Source: Flavimobilis sp052324925 (lineage in GTDB: Bacteria; Actinomycetota; Actinomycetes; Actinomycetales; Cellulomonadaceae). From it: a stretch of DNA of 64,000 nucleotides. Of the stretch, positions 7,861-16,009 are shown piece after piece. The stretch is taken from assembly GCA_052324925.1 (NCBI GenBank), contig JBQPRE010000001.1. One strand, 5' to 3'. The notes beneath the pieces were generated by a model. That model had not been told where the DNA came from, searched no databases, and worked only from the letters and a program-made list of their open reading frames with translations. Within the stretch, counting starts at the first letter, position 1, and each line of letters begins with the position of its first letter. The position numbers were made by a program, and so were the translations under genes.

Positions 7861-10398
7861 TCAGGAGCGGACGAGCTGGCCCGCGTGCTTGAGCACGCGT
7901 GGGTCCGTGAGCTCCTCGACACCGACGGCGTGCGGTCCGGTCACCCGGAACGTCGCGGTCTCCCCCGGCAGGAGCGTGACGAGCATGTCGTCGACGCGCG
8001 CGTCCGGGTGGATCTTGTCGACGAGCAGGGCGAGGTCGTGCACGACCGTGTCGGGCGTGATCGTCACGGTCGTGACGACGCCGCCGCCGTCGGCATCGGC
8101 TGACGACGCCTCGACCGTGAGTCCGGGCCGGGCGCTCAGACGCGAGTCGCGCGGCTCAGCGAAGAACCGCACACCGCGTGCGTCGCCGAGTGTCGCTGTG
8201 ACGAGCTCGACGGCAGCGTCGGCGGGCGTCGCGACGTCAGCCGGAACAGGCACGACGACGATGCCGCGCGCCTCGACGTCGACGGCCACCGCCGACTCCG
8301 CGAGCACCTCTCCCGCCAACGACACGCGACGCAGCACGAGGTCGCCCGACCACGCCACCGCGTGATCGTTGTGCACCGCGGCGACGAGGCCGTCCTCGCG
8401 GGGCTGCACCGTGACGAGACGGTCGGCGTGCTGGTGGGTGAGCTCGTAGGCGAGCGGCTTGGGCCGCCCGTCGCCGTCGACCGCAGCCCACGACGTCACA
8501 GGCCAGCAGTCATTGATCTGCCACACGACCGACCCCATGCACACCGGGGCGTGCGAGCGCAGGTGGCCGATCCCCGTGCGCAGCGCACGCGCCTGGTTGA
8601 GCTGCATCGCCCAGTGCCACGCGTCCATGTCGCCCGGGAGCTCGAAGTGCGGCAGCAATCCGTACCAGAGCTTGTTGTTGCCGTCGGCTGCCTTCTGGTG
8701 CGTCACCATGCCGGGCGACTCGGGCGTCATCGGCTCGTCGTGGATCGAGCGGGTGAGCGTCGCCCACGTCGGCGGCGCCTGCCACCCGTACTCCGCCATG
8801 AAACGCGGCACGTCCGCGAGATAGGCGGTCATGGGTTGGCGGTTCCACGCCTCCCACGAGTGCATCGAGCCGTGGCTCACCTCGTTGGGGTGGCGGTCGA
8901 GGGTCCCCGACCACGGCGAGGACGGCGTGTAGTCCGTGCCGGGCGAGAGCTCGGCGACGATCGCGGGCAGGAGCTCGGTGTAGTAGCCCAGGCCCCAGCT
9001 CGCGCCAGCGAGGCGCGGCTGCCACGCCCAGTCGTGGAAGCCCCAGATGTTCTCGTTCGAGCCGTTCCACAGGGCGAGGCTCGCGCGGTGCGCGAGCCGG
9101 GCGACGTTCTCACGTGCCTCAGCCTCGACCTCGGAGCGCAGCGGCTCCTCCTCGGGGTAGGCCGCGCACGCGAAGGGGAAGTCCTGCCAGACGAGCAGAC
9201 CCTGCGCGTCGCACGCGTCGTAGAAGTCCTCGGTCTCGTAGAGCCCGCCGCCCCAGATGCGCAGCAGGTTCATGTTCATCCCGGCGGCCTGGGCGACGCG
9301 GGCCGCGTAGCGTTCGCGCGTCACGCGGTGCGGGAAGGCGTCGTCGGGGATCCAGTTGGCTCCGCGGATCCACACGGGTTCACCGTTGACGACGAACGTG
9401 AAGCTCGTGCCGTGCTCGTCCGGGTCCATCGCGAGGCGGATCGTGCGGAAGCCGACGCGGCGCGTCGCGATGTCGCAGGCCGGGGGCACGTCGTCGGGCT
9501 CGTCGGCGCCATTCGCGGCGGGGCCGTTCGCGGCGGCGAGCGTCACCGTGACGTCGTAGAGCGGCTGCGCACCGTGCGTCCGGGGCCACCACAGGTCGAC
9601 GGACGCCAGCTCGACATCAGCGGTCACGCTCGTCACGCCGGCCGCGACCTCGACGGTCGTCCCTGCGCCGCCCACGCCGACGGTGAGGGCGAGCGGTTCG
9701 TCGCTCACGCGCTCGACGTCGACACTCACACGCACGACGCCGCGCGCGCCCTCGGTCGCGCCGTCGGGCAGGAGCGCCTCGGTGCGGACGTGCGCGAGGC
9801 GTGCCGCCGACCAGGACTCGAGGCGCACAGGCTTCCACAGGCCGCTCGTCGCGGTCGCGATCCCCCAGTCCCAGCCGAAGCTGCACGCCATCTTCCGCAT
9901 CGCGTAGAACGGGTGCGCATTGCCCGCCTGCGGACGGATGCCGAGGGCGAGCGACTGCTGGTTCGCGTACGTGACGGGCGAGGTGAAGGCGACGACGAGC
10001 TCGTTGTCACCCTCGCGCAGCGCGGCCGCGACGTCGAAGCGATAGGAGCGGTGCATGTTGGCGGTCCGGCCGACCTCGACGCCGTTGACCGTCACGGTGG
10101 CGACCGTGTCGACGCCGTCGAGCACGAGGTCGTGGCGGTCGTGACCGCCCGGGCTCCACGCGAACGTCGTGCGGTACTCCCAGTCGCACGCCCCGATCCA
10201 CGCGAGCACGCCCTCGTTCGAGTCGAGGTAGGGGTCGCAGATGAGGTCCGCCGCCAGGAGGTCGGTGTGCACGGAGCCGGGCACGGTCGCCGGCACAGCG
10301 TCGAGGATGAGGCCGGAGGGCACGGGGCCGCGCGTCGGTCGGACGCTCCAGCCCTCATTGAGGTCCCGCGTCGTGGTGAGGACCAGGGGGTTGTTCAC
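7861..10398 (-). CDS. Beta-mannosidase, glycoside hydrolase family 2
   Basis: An 845-residue GH2 enzyme that would release mannose from beta-1,4-manno-oligosaccharides. The GTG at 10398 overlaps the upstream permease stop by four bases. The N-terminal jelly-roll domain has VPGSVHTDLLAADLI and the CSFGWDWG motif characteristic of beta-mannosidases. The barrel begins near residue 300 (WIRGANWIPDDAF, LLRIWGGGLYE, WQDFPFACAAYP). WNGSNEN supplies the acid/base Glu449 and FMAEYGWQ the nucleophile Glu536. No signal peptide is present, so oligosaccharides must be imported first, matching the ABC transporter genes directly upstream. The GWDWG and WQDFPFA motifs argue against beta-galactosidase or glucuronidase. 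Confidence 0.93.
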   Translation of the reverse strand: MNNPLVLTTTRDLNEGWSVRPTRGPVPSGLILDAVPATVPGSVHTDLLAADLICDPYLDSNEGVLAWIGACDWEYRTTFAWSPGGHDRHDLVLDGVDTVATVTVNGVEVGRTANMHRSYRFDVAAALREGDNELVVAFTSPVTYANQQSLALGIRPQAGNAHPFYAMRKMACSFGWDWGIATATSGLWKPVRLESWSAARLAHVRTEALLPDGATEGARGVVRVSVDVERVSDEPLALTVGVGGAGTTVEVAAGVTSVTADVELASVDLWWPRTHGAQPLYDVTVTLAAANGPAANGADEPDDVPPACDIATRRVGFRTIRLAMDPDEHGTSFTFVVNGEPVWIRGANWIPDDAFPHRVTRERYAARVAQAAGMNMNLLRIWGGGLYETEDFYDACDAQGLLVWQDFPFACAAYPEEEPLRSEVEAEARENVARLAHRASLALWNGSNENIWGFHDWAWQPRLAGASWGLGYYTELLPAIVAELSPGTDYTPSSPWSGTLDRHPNEVSHGSMHSWEAWNRQPMTAYLADVPRFMAEYGWQAPPTWATLTRSIHDEPMTPESPGMVTHQKAADGNNKLWYGLLPHFELPGDMDAWHWAMQLNQARALRTGIGHLRSHAPVCMGSVVWQINDCWPVTSWAAVDGDGRPKPLAYELTHQHADRLVTVQPREDGLVAAVHNDHAVAWSGDLVLRRVSLAGEVLAESAVAVDVEARGIVVVPVPADVATPADAAVELVTATLGDARGVRFFAEPRDSRLSARPGLTVEASSADADGGGVVTTVTITPDTVVHDLALLVDKIHPDARVDDMLVTLLPGETATFRVTGPHAVGVEELTDPRVLKHAGQLVRS

Positions 10399-11333
10399 TT
10401 CGTGGCTCCAGAGGTCAGACCTGAATAGATGTGTCGCTGGAGAGCGAGGAACGCCACCAACGTCGGCACGATCACGATGATCGTACAAGCCGCGATGAGC
10501 TCCCAGTCGGATCCCTGAGGCCCCTTGAAGCGGTACAGCGCGGTCGAAAGAACACCGAGATTCTCACCTGGCATATAGAGGAAAGGCATGTAGAACTCGT
10601 TGTAGATCGCAATGCCCTTGATGATGACGACGGTCGCGATCGCGGGCTTGAGAAGTGGCAGGATCACTGACCTGTAGATGCGGAAGCGGTTGGCGCCGTC
10701 GAGCATCGCGGCCTCGTCGAGCGAGCGCGAGATCGAGCTCATGAACTGGATGAAAATCTGGATCGCGATGATGTCAGTTCCGAGAAAAAGCAGGATGACC
10801 GACCATCGAGTGTTAAACACGCCAAGCACGTTGATGATCTTGAATGTCGCAACCTGGGTCGTCACCGCAGGGACGAGCGCGGCCGCAAGAAAGAGCGACA
10901 TGACGACCCCGCGACCGCGGAAGCCGAAACGGTCGATCGCATACGCGGTCATGGTGCCGAGGAAGATCGTCCCGACAAGCGCCACACCAAGGATGACGGC
11001 GGTGTTGAAGAACGCCATGAGCAGCTCGCCCTTGACGATGACCGTCGCGTAGTTCGAGAAATTCAGCCAGTTGGCGGGCGGGTCGAGCGGACCCGTCGCG
11101 GCGAACTCAGCCTTCGTCTTGAGCGAGGCGAAGAACAGGGTGACGAGCGGGACGACCGCGATAACCGACGCGGCCACGAGCGTCACGTACTTGAGCATCG
11201 CGGCGACCGGCCCCGTCACGTGGCCGGTCCGCGCGCGGTGCGCGGCGACAGCGCCACGCCACCTGTCCGCGAACGTCAGGCGCCTGCGCCCGCGTTCGTC
11301 GGACGCCACTGCGGTCGGAGCTGAGACGCTCAT
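10395..11333 (-). CDS. Sugar ABC transporter permease, MalG/CUT1 type
   Basis: A 312-residue inner-membrane permease with a cytoplasmic N-terminal stretch and six hydrophobic segments. The EAA loop reads DEAAMLDGANRFRIYRSVILP near residue 205, the site that contacts the ATPase. ATG 11333 overlaps the preceding permease stop by four bases (ATGA); its own stop overlaps the beta-mannosidase start. Together with the preceding permease it forms the heterodimeric channel of a carbohydrate-uptake (CUT1) importer. No ATPase gene is in the cluster, so a shared MsiK/MalK-type ATPase must serve it. Substrate is inferred to be manno-oligosaccharides from the neighbouring enzymes. Confidence 0.93.
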   Translation of the reverse strand: MSVSAPTAVASDERGRRRLTFADRWRGAVAAHRARTGHVTGPVAAMLKYVTLVAASVIAVVPLVTLFFASLKTKAEFAATGPLDPPANWLNFSNYATVIVKGELLMAFFNTAVILGVALVGTIFLGTMTAYAIDRFGFRGRGVVMSLFLAAALVPAVTTQVATFKIINVLGVFNTRWSVILLFLGTDIIAIQIFIQFMSSISRSLDEAAMLDGANRFRIYRSVILPLLKPAIATVVIIKGIAIYNEFYMPFLYMPGENLGVLSTALYRFKGPQGSDWELIAACTIIVIVPTLVAFLALQRHIYSGLTSGATK

Positions 11334-12247
11334 GCGAGGTCTCCCTTCTCGGCGGGGAAGAGCTTCTTCTGAGCGATCGTGATGATGATGACGAGCCCGA
11401 GCAGGACGATCCCCATCGCTGAGCCGAGCCCGAGCTTGCGGTACTCGAAAGCGAGCTCCATGGTCCGGATGACAAAGGTCTGCGTTCCGTTCGCGCCGCC
11501 GGTCATGATGTACGGGATCTCGAAGACGGAGAGCGCACCCGAGATCGCAAGGATCGCGGTGAGGCCGATGATCTGGCTGATGCCCGGCACGATGATGAAC
11601 CGCACCTTGTGCCATGTCGTCGCGCCGTCGAGATCCGCCGCCTCGTAGATCTCCTCCGGGATCGACTGGATCGCGCCGAGGAACAGGACGAAGTTCAGGC
11701 CCATGTAGCGCCACACCGACGTGAACGCGAGCGAGACGTTGGCGATGGATGGATCACCGAGCCACGTCGGCGGCTCCGTCACGCCGACGACCGCAAGGAG
11801 CGCGTCCAGCGTCCCGCCGGGGCGGAAGAAGAAGAGGAACGCGATGCCGATCGCCACACCGTTGACGAGATAGGGGAAGAAGATGATGCCCTTGAAGAGG
11901 TTCTTCAGGCGCGTCGTGAAGCTGAGGATCACCGCGAAGTACAGCGCGAGAAGGAGCTGGAGCGACGCCCCCACGAGGTAGTAGGCGCTCACGAAGAAGA
12001 TTCGCAGGATGTCGGGGTCGGTGAAGATCCGCTCGTAGTTCTTCCACCCGACCAGAGCCTTCTCGGGCTTCAGCCCGTCCCAGCTCGTGAAGCTCCACCA
12101 GACCATGTTCGCGACCGGCAGGTACGTGAACGTCAGCAGGAGCGCGAGGGGGACGAGGAGGAAGAGCCACGGCGTGATGCGCCAGCCGCGGCGGGTCCGC
12201 GGCGGCGCGGCGGCCGTGCGCGTGCGGTTCGTTGCCAGGAGGGCCAT
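11330..12247 (-). CDS. Sugar ABC transporter permease, MalF/CUT1 type
   Basis: A 305-residue permease with six hydrophobic segments after a basic N terminus (RTRRGWRITPWLFLLVPLAL). The EAA motif is YEAADLDGATTWHKVRFIIVP near residue 220. Start ATG 12247 has a weak GAAGAG ribosome site and lies behind a strong hairpin that follows the binding-protein gene. Its C terminus (AQKKLFPAEKGDLA) and 4-bp overlap with the next permease are typical of CUT1 operons. It would pair with the downstream permease to import a beta-mannan-derived oligosaccharide; the substrate is inferred from context only. Confidence 0.93.
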   Translation of the reverse strand: MALLATNRTRTAAAPPRTRRGWRITPWLFLLVPLALLLTFTYLPVANMVWWSFTSWDGLKPEKALVGWKNYERIFTDPDILRIFFVSAYYLVGASLQLLLALYFAVILSFTTRLKNLFKGIIFFPYLVNGVAIGIAFLFFFRPGGTLDALLAVVGVTEPPTWLGDPSIANVSLAFTSVWRYMGLNFVLFLGAIQSIPEEIYEAADLDGATTWHKVRFIIVPGISQIIGLTAILAISGALSVFEIPYIMTGGANGTQTFVIRTMELAFEYRKLGLGSAMGIVLLGLVIIITIAQKKLFPAEKGDLA

Positions 12248-12290
12248 TGCCAGACGCTCTTCTCGTACGAGGGCCGAAGGGGTGGTGACG

Positions 12291-12323
12291 CCGGGTGCGG
12301 GGCCGTCGCGGCCCCGCACCCGG
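12291..12323 (-). terminator. Attenuating stem-loop between binding protein and permeases
   Basis: A perfect 14-bp stem (12291-12304 with 12310-12323) with loop GTCGC lies between the binding-protein stop (12330) and the first permease start (12247). Such hairpins commonly stop most transcripts after the binding-protein gene, giving excess binding protein over membrane subunits. No T-tract is present. Confidence 0.8.
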
Positions 12324-12329
12324 GCGCGG

Positions 12330-13661
12330 TCAGTCGATGATGTTCGCGCGAGCCTTGGCCCACTTCTCGTTGAGGCCCGCGAAGTACGACGCCTTGTCGC
12401 CCTTCTGCGCGCCCCGCGCGATGTCGACGAGCGTGCGGCGGTAGCTGTCGCCCCACAGGTCGATCTCGGCCTCGTTGTAGAGGTCGGAGTCGAGGGACTC
12501 CTCACCGGCCGGGCTCGGGTTGAGGTCGACGAGCTTCGTCCCGACGTCGCCGAACGCCTTGAGCGTGTCCGGGGTCTTGCCGTCGAGGCGCGGCGAGACG
12601 CCACCCTCGTCGAAGGAGTAGCCAGACTTGTCGACGAACCAGTAGAGCCAGGCGCGCGCAGCGTCCTTGTTCTTCGAGTGCTTGTTGATCGCGATCTTGT
12701 AGTCGCCCGAGACGACGGAGTGGAGCGCACCGTCGGTCGTGAACGGCATGGGCCAGTAGGCGATGTCGTCCGCGGAGCCGCCGTTCTGCTCAGCGGCTTC
12801 CTTCATCTGGGTCACGGCCCAGCTGCCGAGCACCATCGCTGAGATCTCGCCCTTGGCGAGCTTGACCTTCGACTCCTCCCAGTTGGTCGTGGTGGGGTCG
12901 CTCTCGGAGAGGCCCTGGTTGACGATGTCGAACAGGAGCGAGTCGAGCGCGTACTGCTCGTTGCCTTCGGTCCACGGAGCGTCCTGAGAGTCACGGATCG
13001 TCACGGTGTCGGGGCCGGCGATGATGCCCTGGTTGCCCTGCCACTGCGAGAGCGGCCAGCCATCCTTGTAGTTCGTGTAGTAGCCGGCTCCGGTCGCGTC
13101 CTTGACGGCCTTGAGCGCGGCAAGGAACTCCTCGGGGGTCGTGGGGGGCGACGTCACTCCGCCTTCCGCCATGACCTTGGTGTTGACGACGTAGCCGGAG
13201 GCGTTACCCGTGATCGCGATCCCGTAGAGGGTGTCGTCGAGCGACGCTTCGGTCTTGACGAAGCGGTAGGTCGAGGCGGCCTCCTCGACCGAGCCGAGGG
13301 GCTCGAAGAAGTTCGAGAGCTGGTCCTTGGTGATCTTGTTGGGGATGAGGAGCACGTCGCCGTACTGCTCGGTTCCCATGCGGATCGTCACTTCACCCTC
13401 GTAGTCGGTGTGCGACTCGAACGTCACGTCGACGCCCGGGTACTCCTCCTTGAACTCCTCGACGTATCCGGGGAAGACCGTCTTGGCGAGGTCGGTGCGG
13501 TTGGTGAGGACGGTGATCGAGCCTGTGACGTCACCCGTCGGGGCTCCGGTTGCTGTCGGCGCGGTGGCGGCGTCTTCGCCGCCGCCGCAGGCGCTGAGGG
13601 AGAGTGCGGCGATCGCCGCGAGCGCAGCGATTGTGTGCATCTTTGCCATCGTGCTTCCCAT
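12330..13661 (-). CDS. Sugar-binding lipoprotein of the CUT1 ABC importer
   Basis: A 443-residue extracytoplasmic solute-binding protein, family 1. The signal peptide ends in lipobox LSAC with lipidated Cys25, followed by an acidic/threonine-rich linker. The mature part starts ITVLTNRTDLAKTVFPGYVEEF and has the two-lobed family-1 pattern (FPGYVEEFKEEYPGVDVTFE, GEISAMVLGSWAV, FTTDGALHSVVSGDYKIAINK). Starts at 13661 or at the in-frame ATGs shortly after are all possible; the choice affects only the n-region of the signal peptide. It is the first gene of the operon and is preceded by two LacI-like operators. It should capture manno-oligosaccharides outside the membrane; the ligand is inferred from the beta-mannosidase gene. 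Confidence 0.93.
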   Translation of the reverse strand: MGSTMAKMHTIAALAAIAALSLSACGGGEDAATAPTATGAPTGDVTGSITVLTNRTDLAKTVFPGYVEEFKEEYPGVDVTFESHTDYEGEVTIRMGTEQYGDVLLIPNKITKDQLSNFFEPLGSVEEAASTYRFVKTEASLDDTLYGIAITGNASGYVVNTKVMAEGGVTSPPTTPEEFLAALKAVKDATGAGYYTNYKDGWPLSQWQGNQGIIAGPDTVTIRDSQDAPWTEGNEQYALDSLLFDIVNQGLSESDPTTTNWEESKVKLAKGEISAMVLGSWAVTQMKEAAEQNGGSADDIAYWPMPFTTDGALHSVVSGDYKIAINKHSKNKDAARAWLYWFVDKSGYSFDEGGVSPRLDGKTPDTLKAFGDVGTKLVDLNPSPAGEESLDSDLYNEAEIDLWGDSYRRTLVDIARGAQKGDKASYFAGLNEKWAKARANIID

Positions 13662-13707
13662 CTGTCGTCATTGACGTGCGCGGGTGCGATCCGTGCACGA
13701 TCAGAAG

Positions 13708-13719
13708 TGAAGCGCTTAA
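13708..13719. promoter_or_regulatory. LacI-type operator upstream of the sugar-binding protein gene
   Basis: TGAAGCGCTTAA is a 12-bp palindrome matching at five of six positions per arm, with the central CG step and AGCGCT core usual for LacI-family operators. It lies 47 bp upstream of the binding-protein start and next to the adjacent LacI gene, which is the likely regulator. Confidence 0.65.
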
Positions 13720-13790
13720 GTTGTGTTAAGTCAAAGGTTCCGTGTCACGGCTTCATCTCCGCCCCCACAGCCTCGCGGCGATGACTGATT

Positions 13791-13800
13791 CGCTTAAGCG
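13791..13800. promoter_or_regulatory. Second palindrome in the operon control region
   Basis: CGCTTAAGCG is a perfect 10-bp palindrome 83 bp upstream of the operator at 13708-13719 and shares CGCTTAAG with it. It may be a second, looping operator for the same repressor. Confidence 0.4.
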
Positions 13801-13807
13801 GGCAGAC

Positions 13808-13871
13808 GGCCGACGTGGGCCGGTCCGGCCCGCCTTATGGACGCACGCCCTGGCGGGCCGGAGCGTCGGCC
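13808..13871 (-). terminator. Hairpin-rich stretch downstream of the LacI gene
   Basis: GGCCGACG (13808-13815) can pair with CGTCGGCC (13864-13871), enclosing the palindrome GGGCCGG-T-CCGGCCC (13817-13831). It lies 40 bp after the LacI stop and upstream of the operon promoter, so it probably ends the regulator transcript. Confidence 0.5.
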
Positions 13872-13911
13872 ACCCCGCCAGCGGGCACGGTGAGACCTCG
13901 CTCGCGCGGGC

Positions 13912-14931
13912 TCAGTCCCGCGGGCGCCGCGCCGTCGTGCCTCGCGGGCGCAACGTGGGCGTCGAGTCGAGGAACGCGCCCGGCTCAGCCCCCTCCATGC
14001 GCGCGAACAGCCGCCGCGCGGTGTGTGCGCCATAGCGCGTCACGTCATGGCTCAACGCGGTGAGGCGCGGGAATGTCGCCTCGCACAACGGCGAGTCGTC
14101 CCACGCGATGAGGGAGACGTCGTCCGGCACGACGACGCCCATCTCACGTGCGACACCCATGCCAGCGAGCGCCATCACGTCGTTGTCATAGACGATCGCG
14201 GTGGGTCTCTCGTGCGTGAGCAGGAGCGCCCGCGACGCGGTCGCGCCCTGCGCGGGCGTGTAGTCGGTCTCGGCGGTCAGGCCGTCCACCCCGAGCAGCG
14301 CGCACTCCTCCTGGAAGGAGGCGTCGCGGATCGTCGTGTGACCGAAGTGCGGCAGCCCGCCCACACGCGCGATCCTGCGGTGTCCCATCGCATGGAGATA
14401 CCGCACGCACTCGCGCATCGCAGCGCCGTCGTCCGTCCAGATGCTCGTGAGCGGACCCGCGAGCGAGGGGTCACCGACGACGACCGCGGGAAGCTGCTCA
14501 GGCTCCGAGAGCAGGGCGACGCGGGGGTCGTCGGGCCGCGGGTCCACCATGATGACGCCGTCGACCCGACGCGCGGCACGCCAGCTGCGATACGTGCGCA
14601 TCTCCGTCTCGGCGTCAGGGACGACCTGGAGCATGAGCGCGTAGCCGCGCTGCGAGAGGACCGACTCGATCCCGGCGATGAACTGCATGTAGAAGGACTC
14701 GACGCCGAGGGTCGAGGGATCGCGCGCGAGGACCAGCCCGATCGTTTCGGTGCGCGCCCCCGACAGGGAGCGCGCCGCGGCGCTCGGCGCCCAGCCCATG
14801 TCGCTCGCGACCCGCAGGATCCGGGCGCGCGTCTCGTCCGAGACGCCGGGCCGGTTGTTGAGCGCGTATGACACCGCTCCGGTCGACACCCCGGCCGTTC
14901 GTGCGATGTCGGCGATCGTCACCCGAGCCAC
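13912..14931 (-). CDS. LacI-family transcriptional repressor
   Basis: A 339-residue sugar-responsive repressor. The N-terminal helix-turn-helix VTIADIARTAGVSTGAVSYA is followed by the hinge helix PSAAARSLSG, which inserts in the operator minor groove. The rest is a periplasmic-binding-protein-like ligand domain (ETIGLVLARDPS, RVDGVIMVDPRP, GHRRIARVGGLP, PTAIVYDNDVMA). The GTG start at 14931 follows AGAGGGGG. It is oriented with, and directly upstream of, the mannan-utilisation operon, whose control region carries palindromes of the right form. It most likely represses that operon until a manno-oligosaccharide or related sugar binds. Confidence 0.93.
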   Translation of the reverse strand: MARVTIADIARTAGVSTGAVSYALNNRPGVSDETRARILRVASDMGWAPSAAARSLSGARTETIGLVLARDPSTLGVESFYMQFIAGIESVLSQRGYALMLQVVPDAETEMRTYRSWRAARRVDGVIMVDPRPDDPRVALLSEPEQLPAVVVGDPSLAGPLTSIWTDDGAAMRECVRYLHAMGHRRIARVGGLPHFGHTTIRDASFQEECALLGVDGLTAETDYTPAQGATASRALLLTHERPTAIVYDNDVMALAGMGVAREMGVVVPDDVSLIAWDDSPLCEATFPRLTALSHDVTRYGAHTARRLFARMEGAEPGAFLDSTPTLRPRGTTARRPRD

Positions 14932-15049
14932 GGCGGGCCCCCTCTCTGCTGCCCTGAGACATTACCGCCCCGTACGCCGAGGCTGAGACGCGCCCGGGCT
15001 GTGGCCCGTCGGCCGGGTGACGCGTCAGACGCAGGTCAGGTCGGAGGAC

Positions 15050-15106
15050 GGTGGCAGATGAGGCCGCGGTGCCGTGGACGGCGACTCCGCGAGCTCATCT
15101 GCCACC
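15050..15106 (-). terminator. Hairpin at the end of the nanE-ROK operon
   Basis: GGTGGCAGATGAG (15050-15062) pairs perfectly with CTCATCTGCCACC (15094-15106) around a 31-nt loop. The stop codon of the ROK kinase (15095-15097) is built into the arm, the same arrangement as at 2949-2983. Confidence 0.7.
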
Positions 15107-16009
15107 ACTCCCCCGGGCGGCGACGGCCGCCCCGATGATCGGGGCTTCCGTGCCGAGTGCGGCCGCGACGACAGGGGTGTCGCGGACCGCCGGCATGAGG
15201 TCCTCGCGCAGCGCCGTGGCGACGCGCCCGAGGTAGGGAGGGCCGATCTGGGCGACCCCGCCGCCGACGATGACGACGTCGGGATCGAGGACGCTCACGG
15301 CTGTGGCGAGGGCGCGTCCCAGGGCGCGGGCGCCGTCGGCGAGCACGGTCTGGGCGTGCGCGTCGCCGTTCGTCGCGCGCACGGCGACCTGCTGCAGGCT
15401 GACGCGTTCCCCGCTGCGGGCGGCGTAGCGGCGCTCGAGCGCAGGCCCGCTGGCGATGGCTTCGGCGTGGCCGTCGACGCCGCACGAGCACACGTGTCCG
15501 ACGGCTTCGGGGATGACGACGTGCCCGACGGATCCGGCGATGCCGGTCCGTCCAGCGACGACTCGGCCATGGCGGACGACGCCGCCGCCGATCCCTGTCC
15601 CGACGGCGGTGAGCAGAACGGTCGCGCGGCCGCGACCTGCGCCGACGGTCGCCTCGCCGAGCGCGGCGGCGTGCACGTCGTTGAGCGTGACGACGGGGAG
15701 CCCGGTCGCCGACGCGATCCGGTGCGTCACGGGCGTGCCTGCCCAGCCGGGCAGGAGGTCGGTTGCGCTCGCGACGCAGCCGTCGTCGTCGATGACGCCT
15801 GCTGCGGCGATCCCGATCGCGTCGAGGCGGAGGTGGGCGAGGCGCAGGGTCGCGACGACGTCGAGGATCGCGGCGAGGATGGCCTCGGCGCCGTCCTGCG
15901 CGGGTGTGGCAACGCGGATGACGTCGCCGATGAGGGCGCCGTCGCGGCTGACGAGCCCGCCCGCGATCTTGGTGCCGCCGAGGTCGATGCCGATCGTCAG
16001 GGTCGTCAT
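15095..16009 (-). CDS. ROK-family sugar kinase, probable N-acetylmannosamine kinase
   Basis: A 304-residue ROK protein: IGIDLGGTKIAGGLV at the N terminus binds ATP, VTLNDVHAAALGEA carries the catalytic Asp region, and GTGIGGGVV follows. The start ATG 16009 overlaps the nanE stop by four bases. Coupling to nanE makes N-acetylmannosamine the likely substrate, giving ManNAc-6-phosphate for the epimerase; glucokinase activity is the alternative. One oddity is the zinc motif, normally CxCGxxGCxE, which here reads CSCGVDGHAE, with the third cysteine replaced by histidine. Histidine could still bind zinc. A hairpin overlapping the stop codon terminates the operon. Confidence 0.87.
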   Translation of the reverse strand: MTTLTIGIDLGGTKIAGGLVSRDGALIGDVIRVATPAQDGAEAILAAILDVVATLRLAHLRLDAIGIAAAGVIDDDGCVASATDLLPGWAGTPVTHRIASATGLPVVTLNDVHAAALGEATVGAGRGRATVLLTAVGTGIGGGVVRHGRVVAGRTGIAGSVGHVVIPEAVGHVCSCGVDGHAEAIASGPALERRYAARSGERVSLQQVAVRATNGDAHAQTVLADGARALGRALATAVSVLDPDVVIVGGGVAQIGPPYLGRVATALREDLMPAVRDTPVVAAALGTEAPIIGAAVAARGSGGR

